Source: Mumia sp. zg.B17 (GTDB lineage Bacteria > Actinomycetota > Actinomycetes > Propionibacteriales > Nocardioidaceae). Taken from it: a stretch of DNA of 64,000 nucleotides. Below the pieces are notes generated by a model. That model did not search any database and had not been told where the DNA came from. It saw only the letters and a program-made list of their open reading frames with translations. The stretch lies in contig NZ_JAHWCI010000006.1 in the NCBI RefSeq assembly GCF_019550915.1, positions 62,001-126,000 of the forward strand. The letters are read 5' to 3'. Below, in pieces: positions 1 through 9,068 of this stretch; the first letter of the stretch is position 1; every line of letters begins with the position of its first letter. Both the position numbers and the translations under genes were made by a program.

Positions 1-342
1 GACCCGGTCGTCGAGATCGACGGGGATGTCGGTCTTCTCCAGCGCGCGTGCGGGCTTCATCCGCAGGTCGTCGCGATACATCGTGATGTCGAGCGAGCCG
101 TACGGCACGGGGTGCCCGTCGACCTCGCTCATCCGCTCGGCGACACGGCGGCCGAGCTCGACCCCACGCGTCGGGATGCCCAGGACGACCACGCGGGACG
201 AGCCGCGGTTCTTCTCGATGATCTCGTGGGTGATCCGGGTCAGCGCCCGGGAGATGTCACCGGCGTCGAGGACCACGGTCGAGGTGCCGCCCGCAGGATC
301 CGAGGATGCTGGGGACGTGGAATCAGGGGTGTGCGCAGACAC
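1..342 (-). CDS. pyrR: PyrR bifunctional regulator/uracil phosphoribosyltransferase, 5' part
   Basis: Partial gene: start codon in the window, remainder beyond the left edge. PyrR binds pyr mRNA in response to uridine nucleotides and has weak uracil phosphoribosyltransferase activity. The visible 113 residues after a low-complexity Ser/Pro/Ala N-terminus contain the phosphoribosyltransferase-fold opening with the segments RALTRITHEIIEKN and VVLGIPTRGVELGRRVAER and the DITMYRDDL hood, typical of PyrR. The GTG start at 342 follows an AAGGAGGT Shine-Dalgarno that is itself part of the PyrR-binding leader immediately upstream. The rest of the pyrimidine operon would lie to the left. Confidence 0.93.
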   Translation of the reverse strand, partial: MSAHTPDSTSPASSDPAGGTSTVVLDAGDISRALTRITHEIIEKNRGSSRVVVLGIPTRGVELGRRVAERMSEVDGHPVPYGSLDITMYRDDLRMKPARALEKTDIPVDLDDRV

Positions 343-384
343 CGGCTGACCTCCTTCTCCGCCTCACGGGACGGTGGTTAAAGG
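343..384 (-). promoter_or_regulatory. PyrR-binding mRNA leader overlapping the pyrR ribosome binding site
   Basis: Read on the minus strand, the leader contains TTTAACCACC, then GTCCCGTGAGGC and GGAGAAGGAGGT just before the GTG start of pyrR. This matches the known PyrR-binding-loop layout (TCC-N-GNGAGG core in a stem-loop). In actinobacteria it includes the Shine-Dalgarno, so PyrR binding is expected to block translation rather than cause attenuation. I see the motif directly. The translational mode is inferred from the mycobacterial pyr leader. Confidence 0.8.
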
Positions 385-448
385 ATGTCTTTCGGTTCTC
401 AGCCTACACGTGCGAGGCGGCGCTCCCGGCACCGCGGGGCGGGGGTGG

Positions 449-1447
449 TCACCCCACCAGCCCTTGCTCCCGCAGCCAGTCGCGGGCGACGAGGGCGGGT
501 TCTCCCCCGTCGACGTCCACCTTCGCGTTGAGCTCGAGCATCACCTCGTTGGTGAGCAGGGGGCGCACCTTGGCGAACACGTCGGCGATCTCCGGGTGCG
601 CGTCGAGCAGGTCGGTGTTGACGACCGGTGCCAGGTTGTAGAGCGGGAAGAACCGCTTGTTGTCCTCGAGGACCGTGAGGTCGAGCGCCAGGATGCGACC
701 GTCGGTGGTGAAGACCTCGCCGAAGTTGCACGCGCCGCGCGCCGTCGCGTCGTAGATGACACCGGTGTCCATCCGCAGCACGTTGCGGGCGGGGACGTCC
801 TTGCCGTACTTCATGCCGTACGTCTCCAGCATCGGCTGGAAGCCGTCCTCGCGGCTGAAGAACTCGTCCTCCACGCAGAACGTCCGCTGCGCGACCGGCA
901 GATCCTTGATCTGCGAGAGCTTCGTGATCCCCAGCCGCTTGGTCGCCGCAGGCCCCATCGCGAACGCGTACGTGTTGTTGACCGGGCTGTAGGGCAACCA
1001 GGTCAGGCCGTAGCGGAGGTCCGCGTCGTGGACGGCCTGCCACTGCGCCTGCTCGCCCTTGATCGGCTTGGCGTTGCCGAGGTAGCTGATCCAGCCGGTG
1101 CCGGTGTACTCGGGCGCGACGTCGACCGAGCCGTTGAGGAGCGCGTTGCGGACGCCCACGCTGCCGGCGATGTTGCTGCGGTTGGTGACGTCGGCGCCGG
1201 CGGTCTGCAGCAGCGTGGCGTACATGTTGCCGAGGATGAGCTGCTCGGTGAAGTCCTTGGAGCCCACCGTGATCTCCACGCCCTCGAGCGAGTCCATCCG
1301 CTCGACGGCCGCAGGCTCGGCCGGTGCGATGTAGCCGTTGGCGTTCTCGAGCCCGCATCCCGCGACGACCGCGGTCACGGTGGTCAGGGCGACGAGCGCG
1401 AGCGTACGGCGCAGCGAGCGGTGCCCGCGAGCGATGGTGGTGCGCAT
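449..1447 (-). CDS. Osmoprotectant (glycine betaine/choline-type) ABC transporter substrate-binding lipoprotein
   Basis: 332-residue OpuBC/OpuCC/ProX-like binding protein, last gene of a four-gene transporter operon. Residues 1-30 form a lipoprotein signal peptide with lipobox VVAG-C, so it is expected to be anchored on the outer face of the membrane. The family signature VGSKDFTEQLILGNMYATLL follows, then EYTGTGWISYLG and a C-terminal lobe ending DWLREQGLVG. The ATG start at 1447 overlaps the upstream permease stop in an ATGA. The closed operon structure and fold support quaternary-amine uptake; the precise ligand cannot be read from the sequence. A longer open frame runs upstream but lies antisense in codon phase to the permease. 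Confidence 0.92.
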   Translation of the reverse strand: MRTTIARGHRSLRRTLALVALTTVTAVVAGCGLENANGYIAPAEPAAVERMDSLEGVEITVGSKDFTEQLILGNMYATLLQTAGADVTNRSNIAGSVGVRNALLNGSVDVAPEYTGTGWISYLGNAKPIKGEQAQWQAVHDADLRYGLTWLPYSPVNNTYAFAMGPAATKRLGITKLSQIKDLPVAQRTFCVEDEFFSREDGFQPMLETYGMKYGKDVPARNVLRMDTGVIYDATARGACNFGEVFTTDGRILALDLTVLEDNKRFFPLYNLAPVVNTDLLDAHPEIADVFAKVRPLLTNEVMLELNAKVDVDGGEPALVARDWLREQGLVG

Positions 1448-2238
1448 CAGAGTCCCTTCGGCGTCGCCGCCTGCTCGATCAGACGGGCGAGCCAGTCGAT
1501 GAACAGCGCGAGCGCAGCGATGGCCAGGGCGCCGACGACGAGGACGTTGTCGAGCCCCAGCTTGATCCCCGTGTTGACGAGCGTCCCGAGACCGCCGGCG
1601 TTGACGAACCCGCCGAGCGCCGCAGTGCCGGTCATCAGGACGAGGGCGGTCCGGACCCCGGTCATGATCACCGGGACCGCCAGCGCCAGCTCGACCCGCA
1701 TCAGCGTGTCGAATGCCGACATCCCCATCCCCCTGGCCGCCTCGACGAGACGGCGGTCGACGCCGTCGAGGCCGGTGACGACGTTGGCGAGGACGGGCAG
1801 GATCCCGTAGACGGCGAGCGCGCCGATGAACGGGAACCGCCCGGTGCCGAAGTAGAGCGCGGCGATGACGATGAGTCCGATCGCCGGCGCCGCCTGACCG
1901 AAGCCCGCGACCGCGATGATGGGCGTGGAGTAGCGCCGCATCGGACCCCGGGTCAGCAGGATCCCGAGCGGTATCGCCACCACGACCACGAGGGCGGCCG
2001 CGGCGAAGGCCAGCAGCATGTGCTCCCACGACAGGGTGAGGAGCCGGTCGACGCTGAGGGTACGGGCCTCCACCGACGAGAGGTCGGCGAACGAGACGTA
2101 GGCGAGCAGGGCGGCGAAGACGGCGACGCAGGCCAGCAGCTGTCCGACAGCGCGGCCCCGTCGCAGACGCGCAGGGCCGTCCGTCCCGCTCGCCGTGGTC
2201 GCGGCCGGGGCGGCGTCGACGGCGGTGGAGGTGGTCAC
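1447..2238 (-). CDS. OpuBB/ProW-type ABC transporter permease
   Basis: 263-residue membrane permease. After a hydrophilic N-terminus of about 30 residues there are about six membrane segments. The EAA-type coupling loop is present (residues about 165-185, with VEAARGMGMSAFDTLMRVE), followed by ALAVPVIMTGVRTALV, the standard BPD_transp_1 signature of glycine betaine/choline systems. It is the second permease of the operon; its start overlaps the end of the ATPase gene by 4 bases (GTGA) and its stop overlaps the binding-protein start. Two different permeases with one ATPase imply a heterodimeric channel as in OpuB/OpuC. Confidence 0.93.
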   Translation of the reverse strand: MTTSTAVDAAPAATTASGTDGPARLRRGRAVGQLLACVAVFAALLAYVSFADLSSVEARTLSVDRLLTLSWEHMLLAFAAAALVVVVAIPLGILLTRGPMRRYSTPIIAVAGFGQAAPAIGLIVIAALYFGTGRFPFIGALAVYGILPVLANVVTGLDGVDRRLVEAARGMGMSAFDTLMRVELALAVPVIMTGVRTALVLMTGTAALGGFVNAGGLGTLVNTGIKLGLDNVLVVGALAIAALALFIDWLARLIEQAATPKGL

Positions 2239-3449
2239 CGGACCACCCGTCCGGCATCGCGGGACGCCGCGGGAATCCGCTGGATCGCGTCCATGACGGT
2301 CTCGATCCGCACGACGCCCTCGTAGCGGCCACGCCGGCCGATCACGACGACGACACCGTGCGAGGAGGTGAGCATCGTGTCGAGCGCGTCGTTGAGCGTC
2401 GAGGACAGGCTCACGGACTCGAGGTGCTCGTCGGGGGTCACCTGGGAGAGCGCGTCGGCACGCCGAAGGTCGCGCAACGACAGCCAGCGCAGCGGCCGTT
2501 CGGAGGAGTCCAGCACGATGACGTGCTCGCGGCCGAGCGCCACCGCGGCTGCGGCCGCCTCAGCCGGGTCGTCACCGACGTGGGCGACGGCCGCCTCGTG
2601 CAGCGGCACGTCACGCACCCGGGTCAGGGTCAGCTGCATCAGTGCCGCCCCGTGGCCGATGAACCCCTCCACGAACTCGTTGGCCGGCTCGGCGAGGATC
2701 GCCTCGGGCGTGTCGTACTGGGCGATCGTGGAGCCCATGTCGAGGATCGCGATCCGGTCACCGAGCTTGACCGCCTCCTCGAAGTCGTGCGTGACGAAGA
2801 CGATCGTCTTGTGGAGCTCCTCCTGGAGCCGCAGGAGCTCGTCCTGGAGCCGCTGGCGCGTGATCGGGTCGACGGCGCCGAAGGGCTCGTCCATGAGCAG
2901 CACCGGCGGGTCGGCCGCGAGCGCGCGGGCGACGCCGACGCGCTGCTGCTGGCCACCGGAGAGCTCGCGCGGGTAGCGGTCGGCGTAGGTGTCGGCGTCG
3001 AGGTTGACGAGCTCGAGCATCTCGCGGACCCGCGCGTCGACGCGGTCCTTGTCCCAGTCGAGGAGCCTGGGGACGAGCGCGATGTTCTTGGCGACGGTGA
3101 GGTGCGGGAAGAGGCCCGCTCCCTGGATGACGTAGCCCACGTGGCGGCGAAGCTCGTCGGGGTTCTTGCGGGTCACGTCCTCGTCGCCGATGAGGATACG
3201 ACCACTCGTCGGCTCGATCAGACGGTTGATCATCTTGAGGGTGGTCGTCTTGCCGCATCCGGACGGGCCGACGAGCATGACGATCTCGCCGGCGGGGATC
3301 TCCATCCGGATGTCGTCGACAGCCGCGCTGTCCTGACCGGGGTAGCGCTTGGTGACGCCGTCGAGGAAGATCCGCTGCCCGCGCGCCTCGGTCAGCACGG
3401 TGTCGTCGGCCGGGCGGTCGGCAGGCGGGTTCACGTCGGTCTCAGACAC
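2235..3449 (-). CDS. Osmoprotectant ABC transporter ATPase with C-terminal CBS domains
   Basis: 404-residue OpuA/OpuCA-like ATPase that powers the neighbouring permeases. Residues about 28-260 are the nucleotide-binding domain: Walker A GPSGCGKTTT, Q-loop YVIQGAGLFPHLTV, signature LSGGQQQRVGVARAL, Walker B VLLMDEPFGAVDP and switch His in VTHDFEEA. Residues about 265-390 form a tandem CBS module, which in this family senses ionic strength or nucleotide. GTG start at 3449; the first 8 bases overlap the end of the first permease gene, supporting translational coupling. Confidence 0.95.
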   Translation of the reverse strand: MSETDVNPPADRPADDTVLTEARGQRIFLDGVTKRYPGQDSAAVDDIRMEIPAGEIVMLVGPSGCGKTTTLKMINRLIEPTSGRILIGDEDVTRKNPDELRRHVGYVIQGAGLFPHLTVAKNIALVPRLLDWDKDRVDARVREMLELVNLDADTYADRYPRELSGGQQQRVGVARALAADPPVLLMDEPFGAVDPITRQRLQDELLRLQEELHKTIVFVTHDFEEAVKLGDRIAILDMGSTIAQYDTPEAILAEPANEFVEGFIGHGAALMQLTLTRVRDVPLHEAAVAHVGDDPAEAAAAAVALGREHVIVLDSSERPLRWLSLRDLRRADALSQVTPDEHLESVSLSSTLNDALDTMLTSSHGVVVVIGRRGRYEGVVRIETVMDAIQRIPAASRDAGRVVR

Positions 3450-4089
3450 GGATACCCCTCGAGGTGGTCAGGCGTCCCAGGACGTTCAGGACGAGGTCGA
3501 GCAGGATCGCGAGGCCGACGATGGCCAGCGTCCCTGCCCAGGCGGAGTTGGTCGCGTTGGCGCCGCCGATGCGCGACAACCCGGAGAAGATGAAGGTGCC
3601 GAGCCCGGGACCGGAGACGTAGGCGGCGATGGCGGCGATCCCCATCAGCATCTGCGCCGAGATGCGGATGCCGGTGACGATCACCGGCCACGCGAGCGGG
3701 ATCTCGAGCCGCACGAGGGTAGCCGTCCGGCTCATGCCCATGCCGCGCGCAGACTCGACGAGGGTGGAGTCGACGCCGGCAAGACCGACGATGGCGTTGC
3801 GCAGGATGGGGAGTGCTCCGTAGAACGCCAACGCACCGACCGACACGGTGACCCCGTTGGGGATGAAGGCGATGAGAAGGCCGAACAGCGCGAAAGACGG
3901 GAAGGTCAGGCCGACCGAGCTCGCCGACAGCGCGACGTTGGTCACGCGCGACGAACGGTAGGAGAGGCACGCGATCACGACGGCCAGCACCGTGGCGATC
4001 GCCAGCGACTGCACGACGAGGCTCACGTGCTGGTAGCCCTGGAAGGACAAGAGCGACCAGCGGTCCTGCACGAACTCCCACAGCGTCAC
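3442..4089 (-). CDS. OpuBD/ProW-type ABC transporter permease
   Basis: 215-residue permease, first gene of the osmoprotectant transporter operon. Five to six hydrophobic segments with the EAA-type loop VESARGMGMSRTATLVRLEI and IPLAWPVIVTGIRISA. The GTG start at 4089 is preceded by GAGGAG with 6-base spacing, a clear ribosome binding site. The divergent ArsR gene begins about 195 bases away, so the shared intergenic region (4090-4284) should carry this operon's promoter; I could not point to a convincing minus-strand -35/-10 there. Confidence 0.93.
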   Translation of the reverse strand: MTLWEFVQDRWSLLSFQGYQHVSLVVQSLAIATVLAVVIACLSYRSSRVTNVALSASSVGLTFPSFALFGLLIAFIPNGVTVSVGALAFYGALPILRNAIVGLAGVDSTLVESARGMGMSRTATLVRLEIPLAWPVIVTGIRISAQMLMGIAAIAAYVSGPGLGTFIFSGLSRIGGANATNSAWAGTLAIVGLAILLDLVLNVLGRLTTSRGIRV

Positions 4090-4248
4090 CCTGCGCTCCT
4101 CAAGCCGTCACCCGTCCATTCCGTCTCACCCGTCGACGTCGCCGAGCGCTCCGGTGACACCGGGGGCGACGCCTACGCATGCCCGAGACGCTGCTGTCGA
4201 GTGGCTCGCAGCTCCCGTCACGTCGTCAGCAGCGCCGATGATTAAGCC

Positions 4249-4277
4249 TTGACTTATATTAGTGACTGCGAAAGTAT
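4249..4277 (+). promoter_or_regulatory. Promoter of the ArsR-SRPBCC operon
   Basis: TTGACT (4249-4254), a 17-base spacer and AAGTAT (4272-4277) resemble a housekeeping -35/-10. The predicted transcription start falls at about 4284-4285, on the ATG of the regulator, so the mRNA may be leaderless. The imperfect inverted repeat TAAG-CCTTGA-CTTA (4243-4256) overlaps the -35 and could be an autoregulatory ArsR site. Confidence 0.5.
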
Positions 4278-4284
4278 GCGGCAT

Positions 4285-4635
4285 ATGGGGGCTTTCGACA
4301 TCCTCGGCGAACCGGTCCGACGGCGCATCTTGGAGATCCTCGCCGACGGGGAGAAGGCAGCCGGCGAGGTCGCCGTGATCGTGGGCGAGGAATTCTCGAT
4401 CAGCCAGCCCGCCGTCTCGCAGCATCTTCGTGTGCTGCGAGAGAGCGGGTTCGCCACCGTACGCACCGAGGGCACCCGCCGCCTCTACGCCCTCGATCCC
4501 ACGCCTCTCACCGAGGTCGAGGAGTGGACCGCCGGACTCCGGCGGTTCTGGGACCAGCGGCTCGACGCCCTGGGCACCGAGCTGGCCCGAGGCGCCCGCA
4601 AACGCCGTACCACCGACGCGAGGAGAACACCATGA
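4285..4635 (+). CDS. ArsR-family winged-helix transcriptional regulator
   Basis: 116-residue helix-turn-helix repressor-type protein. MGAFDILGEPVRRRILEIL opens the winged helix and ISQPAVSQHLRVLRESGFA is the recognition helix, followed by the wing TEGTRRLYALDP. No cysteine metal site is visible, which fits the subgroup paired with SRPBCC/AHSA1 proteins rather than arsenic sensing. The stop overlaps the next start in an ATGA. ATG 4285 is chosen because it opens the conserved domain and matches the predicted transcript start; ATG 4276 is in frame and also possible. Confidence 0.9.
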   Translation: MGAFDILGEPVRRRILEILADGEKAAGEVAVIVGEEFSISQPAVSQHLRVLRESGFATVRTEGTRRLYALDPTPLTEVEEWTAGLRRFWDQRLDALGTELARGARKRRTTDARRTP

Positions 4636-5279
4636 AGGACCTCATCGACGAGATCGACGCCGCACACCGTGCCGTACGCGATGGGAAGCTTCCCGCCGGG
4701 GACGCCCACGTCGTCGCCCTGTCACGGACCTACCCCGCGCCCGTCGAGGAGGTGTGGGACGCCCTGACCGACGCCGAGCGGATCCCCCGCTGGTTCCTGC
4801 CGATCAGCGGGGACCTCCGACTCGGCGGGACCTATCAGCTCGAAGGCAACGCAGGCGGCGAGATCCGCGTCTGCGAGCCGCCCGAGCGCCTGCTGGTCAC
4901 CTGGGTCATGGGCGAGCCGGCCGGACCCGAGGACGCGTCGATCGTCGAGGTCCGGCTCGAGCCGGCCGGAGACGGCAGCACCCACCTCCGTCTCGACCAC
5001 ACCGCCGTCGTCCCGCCTGAGATGTGGGACCAGTTCGGGCCGGGAGCCGTGGGGGTCGGCTGGGACCTCACCCTTCTCGGGATGTGGGCGCACCTCACCG
5101 GGCTCGCGCTCGGATCACCGGAGCAGCTCGACAAGGATCCGACGATCAGAACCTGCATGACCAAGAGCAGCCAGGCTTGGGGCGCGGCACTCGCCGAGAC
5201 GGGCGCGTCGCCTGACGACGTGGCGGCCAAGGTCACGGCGACGACCGCGTTCTACGTGCCTCCGCTCGACGGCGCGTGA
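4632..5279 (+). CDS. SRPBCC (AHSA1-like) domain protein
   Basis: 215-residue START/Bet v1-like fold protein. The typical opening LSRTYPAPVEEVWDALTDAERIPRW and the strand GGTYQLEGNAGGEIRV are followed by ERLLVTWVMG and a C-terminal extension ending in a helix. AGGAG lies 6 bases before the ATG at 4632. ArsR-AHSA1 two-gene operons are widespread, and the partner is thought to bind a hydrophobic ligand; the ligand here is unknown. It converges on nusB with a 22-base gap. Confidence 0.88.
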   Translation: MKDLIDEIDAAHRAVRDGKLPAGDAHVVALSRTYPAPVEEVWDALTDAERIPRWFLPISGDLRLGGTYQLEGNAGGEIRVCEPPERLLVTWVMGEPAGPEDASIVEVRLEPAGDGSTHLRLDHTAVVPPEMWDQFGPGAVGVGWDLTLLGMWAHLTGLALGSPEQLDKDPTIRTCMTKSSQAWGAALAETGASPDDVAAKVTATTAFYVPPLDGA

Positions 5280-5301
5280 CGCGACGCAGCAGGTGGTGCG
5301 G

Positions 5302-5715
5302 TCAGACCGACAGCGTCGGCTTGACCTCCACGATCCGGCTCAGCAGACCCTGCACGAAGCTCGGAGAGTCGTCGGTCGACAGCTCGGCGGCGAGGTTGGT
5401 CGCCTCCGACACCGCCACGGCATCGGGGACCTCGTCGCGATAGAGCACCTCGTACACCCCGATGCGCAGCAGGTTGCGGTCGACGGCCGGCATCCGGTCG
5501 AGCGTCCACCCCTGCGCGTACTCCTCGAGGAGGGCGTCGATCCGGTCGCGGTGCTCGCGCACACCCTCGACCAGCTCGATCGTGTACGGGTTGACCGGCG
5601 GGTCGCCCGCGGCGACGCGACCGTCGAGGGTCGCGCCGACGCCGCGGCTCTGCAGCTCGCTCTCGAACAGGACGTCGAGAGCGCGCTTGCGGGCCTTCGT
5701 GCGAGAACCCGCCAT
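5302..5715 (-). CDS. nusB: Transcription antitermination factor NusB
   Basis: 137-residue all-helical NusB. It joins NusE (S10) on the BoxA RNA of rRNA leaders to promote antitermination. Family marks: ARKRALDVLFESELQ at the N-terminus, MPAVDRNLLRIGVYEVLYRDEVP in the middle and EATNLAAELSTDDSPSFVQG near the end. Start overlaps the efp stop in TGATG, and the efp-nusB pair is standard in actinobacteria. Confidence 0.97.
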   Translation of the reverse strand: MAGSRTKARKRALDVLFESELQSRGVGATLDGRVAAGDPPVNPYTIELVEGVREHRDRIDALLEEYAQGWTLDRMPAVDRNLLRIGVYEVLYRDEVPDAVAVSEATNLAAELSTDDSPSFVQGLLSRIVEVKPTLSV

Positions 5716-6278
5716 CAGGAGCTGACGCGGCCCTGGTAGGAACCGTCGCGGGTGTCCACCTTGACCTTCTCGCCGGTCGTGATGAAGAGCGGCACCTGGA
5801 TCTCGCGACCGGTCTCCAGCTTGGCCGGCTTGGTGCCGCCGGACGAGCGGTCGCCCTGCAGGCCAGGCTCGGTGTACTCGATGGTGAGCTCGACGGACGC
5901 CGGCAGCTCGATGTAGAGCGGGTTGCCGTCGTTCATCGCGACCACGGCCTCCTGATTGTCCAGGAGGAAGCCCGAGGCGTCACCGACGGTGGCCTCGGGC
6001 AGCTCGTACTGGTCGAACGTCGAGGTGTCCATGAAGACGTACGAGGTGCCGTCGTGGTACAGGAACTGCATCGTGCGCTTGTCGACGTTGGCCACGTCGA
6101 CCTTGACGTCGGCGTTGAAGGTGCGGTCCACGATCTTGCCCGAGAGCACGCTCTTGAGCTTGGTGCGGACCACGGCGCCGCCCTTGCCGGGCTTGTGGTG
6201 CTGGAACCACACGACGGACCAGAGCTGCCCGTCGAGGTTCAGCACCATGCCGTTCTTCAAGTCGTTCGTCGTTGCCAT
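5715..6278 (-). CDS. efp: Elongation factor P
   Basis: 187-residue three-domain EF-P that relieves ribosome stalling at proline runs. The N-terminal KOW-like domain has [19 protein letters not shown], and the loop [14 protein letters not shown] carries the Lys that is modified in some bacteria. Two OB domains follow, ending with [17 protein letters not shown]. Length is normal for the family. Start and stop are each coupled to neighbours by TGATG overlaps (pepQ upstream, nusB downstream). Confidence 0.98.
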   Translation of the reverse strand: MATTNDLKNGMVLNLDGQLWSVVWFQHHKPGKGGAVVRTKLKSVLSGKIVDRTFNADVKVDVANVDKRTMQFLYHDGTSYVFMDTSTFDQYELPEATVGDASGFLLDNQEAVVAMNDGNPLYIELPASVELTIEYTEPGLQGDRSSGGTKPAKLETGREIQVPLFITTGEKVKVDTRDGSYQGRVSS

Positions 6279-7354
6279 CAGGCGAGCTCCAGGAGGTCTT
6301 TGGTCGCGACCGTGAGCAGCTCTGCTGGTCCGTCGGTCACGACGAGGGTGTCTTCGATCCGCACGCCGCCGCGACCAGGCACATAGATGCCGGGCTCCAC
6401 GGTCAGGGCAGTGCGACGTTCAAGTCTAGCGGGGGCCGGTCGGCTCAGGAACGGGTCCTCGTGGATCTGCAGTCCCACACCATGACCCAGTCCCGTCGTG
6501 AACGCCTCCAGCCACCCCGCGTCCTCGAGGCTGCGGCGGACGACCGCGTCCACGTCGTGCGTCTGGGCACCGGCAGTGACGGCGTCGACACCCGCCTGCT
6601 GGGCCGTACGGACCACCTCGTACACCTCGGTCTGCCAGGCGTCGGCCCGGCCGACGACGACCGTACGGGTGCAGTCAGCGTGGTAGCCGTCGACGCGGGC
6701 GCCGAAGTCGATCTTGAGGAGCTCGTCGCGACCCACGGGCCGGTCGGTCGGGTCGTGGTGCGGGATCGCGGCGTTCTCCCCGGCGGCGACGATGGTCTCG
6801 AACCCGATCGCCTCCGCGCCCATGGCGTACATCGTCCACTCCAGGTCACGGGCGATCTCCCGCTCGGTACGCCCGAGCAGCGGTCCCGCGAGCAGCTCGT
6901 CGAGTGCCTGGACCGAGATGTCGCAGGCCCTCCGCAGCGCGTCCAGCTCGTCCTCGTCCTTCACGACGCGCAGCACCTCGACCGCCCGGTCGAGCGAGAC
7001 CAGCTCGACGCCGGCGAGGACCTCGCGGGCGTGGACGTGGTCGTCGACGGTGAGCACGTGGGTCTCGATGCCCACGCGCGCCGCGCCACGGGCGCCGCCG
7101 GCGAGCACACCGAGAAGGTCTCGACCGATCGTCACCGCGACGTCCGGCGCCTCCTCCGCGGCCTGGTCGCGATAACGACCGTCGGTGGCGAGCTCGGCCG
7201 ACCCGTCCTCCGCGACGCGTACGGCACCGTTGGACCCCGTGAATCCGGTCAGGTAGCGGACGTTCACCAGGTCGGTGACCAGCGCGGCGGCGAGACCGCG
7301 CCCGCGCAGCTGCGCGGCAAGGCGTTCGCGGCGGGCGACGTGCGGGGCGGGCAT
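6278..7354 (-). CDS. pepQ: M24-family Xaa-Pro aminopeptidase/dipeptidase
   Basis: 358-residue cytoplasmic pita-bread metallopeptidase cleaving Xaa-Pro bonds. The N-terminal creatinase-like domain (about 1-130) includes [12 protein letters not shown]. The catalytic domain carries the five metal ligands: Asp in [11 protein letters not shown] and [10 protein letters not shown], His in [14 protein letters not shown], Glu in [10 protein letters not shown] and GVRIEDTLV. It heads the pepQ-efp-nusB operon. A TAGGCT -10 lies 6 bases before the ATG at 7354 with no Shine-Dalgarno, so the transcript may be leaderless. Confidence 0.93.
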   Translation of the reverse strand: MPAPHVARRERLAAQLRGRGLAAALVTDLVNVRYLTGFTGSNGAVRVAEDGSAELATDGRYRDQAAEEAPDVAVTIGRDLLGVLAGGARGAARVGIETHVLTVDDHVHAREVLAGVELVSLDRAVEVLRVVKDEDELDALRRACDISVQALDELLAGPLLGRTEREIARDLEWTMYAMGAEAIGFETIVAAGENAAIPHHDPTDRPVGRDELLKIDFGARVDGYHADCTRTVVVGRADAWQTEVYEVVRTAQQAGVDAVTAGAQTHDVDAVVRRSLEDAGWLEAFTTGLGHGVGLQIHEDPFLSRPAPARLERRTALTVEPGIYVPGRGGVRIEDTLVVTDGPAELLTVATKDLLELA

Positions 7355-7380
7355 GGCGCCAGCCTACGGGTCGGGGACTC

Positions 7381-8475
7381 CTAGCCCGAGATCTCCGCGT
7401 ACGCCGCCGTGAGCAGGCCCTCGTCGGGACCGGGGAAGATCACCGGCTGGGCGAGACCGTCCAGCACCACGAACCGCAGCTGTGACCCGCGCGACTTCTT
7501 GTCGAGCCGCATCCCGGCCGCGAGCTCGTCCCACACACCGGGTCGGTAGCCGGTCGGCAGTCCCAGCGAGCCCAGCACGGACCGGTGCCGATGGGCGAGG
7601 TCGGCGTCGATGCGTCCGTCGAGCCGGGCCAGCTCGGCGGCGTACACCATGCCGATCGAGATCGCGGCCCCGTGACGGAACGCGTACGACTCGTACCGCT
7701 CGATCGCGTGCCCCAGCGTGTGCCCGTAGTTGAGGGCCTCGCGGCCGATCGTCCCGTCTGCCCCCGTCTCGGTCAGGTCGGTCGCGACGACCGACGCCTT
7801 GACCCGGATGCCTCGCTCGACGACGTCACGCAGCACCTCGCTGCGGACGTCGAGGACAGCGGCGGGGTCGGCCTCGATGCGGTCGAGGATCTCCGGGTCG
7901 GCGATGAACCCGCACTTGACGACCTCGGCAAGGCCGGAGCGCACCTCGTTGACCGGGAGCGTGCTCAGCAGCGAGAGGTCGCACAGCACCCCGACCGGCT
8001 CGTGGAAGGCGCCGACGAGGTTCTTGCCCTCGGCGGTGTCGATGGCGGTCTTGCCGCCCACCGCCGCGTCGACCATGCCCAGCACGGTCGTCGGGATCAG
8101 CACGTGGCGTACGCCCCGCAGCCACGTCGCGGCGACGAACCCGGCGAGGTCGGTGGCCGCTCCGCCGCCGACCCCGATCACCACGTCGGACCGGGTGAAT
8201 CCCCCCTTGCCGAGCACCGACCAGCAGAACGCCGCCACGTCGGACGTCTTCGCGGCCTCGCCGTCCGGGATCTCGATGGCGTGCGCCTCGCGTCCCCCGG
8301 CGGCGAGCGTCGCGCGGATCGCCTCACCCAAGGCGCGCAGAGAGGCCGGATAGAGCACGGCGGCGCGGACGGCGTCCTCGGGGATCAGCCCTGGGAGCTC
8401 ACCGCTCAGTCCGGTCCCGAGAAGGACCTCGTACGGGGCGTCGGTGTCGACATTGATCCGGGTGGTCTCTGCCAC
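7381..8475 (-). CDS. aroB: 3-dehydroquinate synthase
   Basis: 364-residue NAD-dependent enzyme of the shikimate pathway, converting DAHP to 3-dehydroquinate. NAD and substrate motifs include GGGAATDLAGFVAATWLRG, PTTVLGMVDAAVGGKT, the lysine-rich KNLVGAFHEP and the zinc ligands in LNYGHTLGHAIE and RHGAAISIGM. GTG 8475 is chosen because GAGGAG stands 7 bases before it and it opens the conserved domain. An in-frame GTG at 8544 overlaps the aroK stop (GTGA) but lacks a Shine-Dalgarno and would add 23 non-conserved residues. Follows aroC and aroK in one transcription unit. Confidence 0.95.
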   Translation of the reverse strand: MAETTRINVDTDAPYEVLLGTGLSGELPGLIPEDAVRAAVLYPASLRALGEAIRATLAAGGREAHAIEIPDGEAAKTSDVAAFCWSVLGKGGFTRSDVVIGVGGGAATDLAGFVAATWLRGVRHVLIPTTVLGMVDAAVGGKTAIDTAEGKNLVGAFHEPVGVLCDLSLLSTLPVNEVRSGLAEVVKCGFIADPEILDRIEADPAAVLDVRSEVLRDVVERGIRVKASVVATDLTETGADGTIGREALNYGHTLGHAIERYESYAFRHGAAISIGMVYAAELARLDGRIDADLAHRHRSVLGSLGLPTGYRPGVWDELAAGMRLDKKSRGSQLRFVVLDGLAQPVIFPGPDEGLLTAAYAEISG

Positions 8476-8540
8476 GACGAAACTCCTCGATGAGCGGCCG
8501 GTGGTGCGCGAGCGGCGGACGGACGGGGTCTGGTGCTCGG

Positions 8541-9068
8541 TCACCCGAGCAGAGTCAGGATCTCCTCGGCGATGTCGGACGGCGTACGGCCGTCGGTGGC
8601 GACCACGTGCGTCGCCACCGCCTCGTACGTCGGGCGCCGGGCGTCGAGCAGAGCCTTCATCTGCGAGCGTACGTTGCCGAGCAGAAGTGGCCTCGTGCCC
8701 GTGAGGCCGACGCGCGCCGCAGCCTCGGCGAGCCCGACGTCGAGGAAGACCACCGTGTGGCCCGAGAGCGCCGCCCGCGTCTCCTCGCGCATGACCGCAC
8801 CTCCGCCGAGGGCGACGACCCCGCGGTGCTCAGCGAGCGCCGCGGCGACCGCCTCGACCTCGAGCCGCCGGAAGTGCTCCTCGCCGTGCGTGACGAACAG
8901 GTCGCCGATGCTGACGCCCGCGGCCTCCTCGATGTCACGGTCGGTGTCGCGCACGTCGACCCCGAGCGCGTCGGCGAGCAGCGCCGCCACGGTCGACTTG
9001 CCGGCGCCGGGCGGACCGACCAGGACGACGAGCGGCCGCTGCGGGGTCCCGGGCGTCGACGCGCTCAC
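8541..9068 (-). CDS. aroK: Shikimate kinase
   Basis: 175-residue P-loop kinase phosphorylating shikimate at the 3-hydroxyl. Walker [10 protein letters not shown], shikimate-binding DTDRDIE and LGGGAV, and the lid region [22 protein letters not shown] are all present. GTG start overlaps the aroC stop by 4 bases (GTGA), so aroC and aroK are translationally coupled, with aroB downstream. Confidence 0.97.
   Translation of the reverse strand: MSASTPGTPQRPLVVLVGPPGAGKSTVAALLADALGVDVRDTDRDIEEAAGVSIGDLFVTHGEEHFRRLEVEAVAAALAEHRGVVALGGGAVMREETRAALSGHTVVFLDVGLAEAAARVGLTGTRPLLLGNVRSQMKALLDARRPTYEAVATHVVATDGRTPSDIAEEILTLLG

Noticed and set aside
374-1810. Long plus-strand open frame of 478 codons
   Set aside because: Antisense to the osmoprotectant binding protein and permease; its composition is Arg/Val/Asp-rich without domains, a high-GC shadow.
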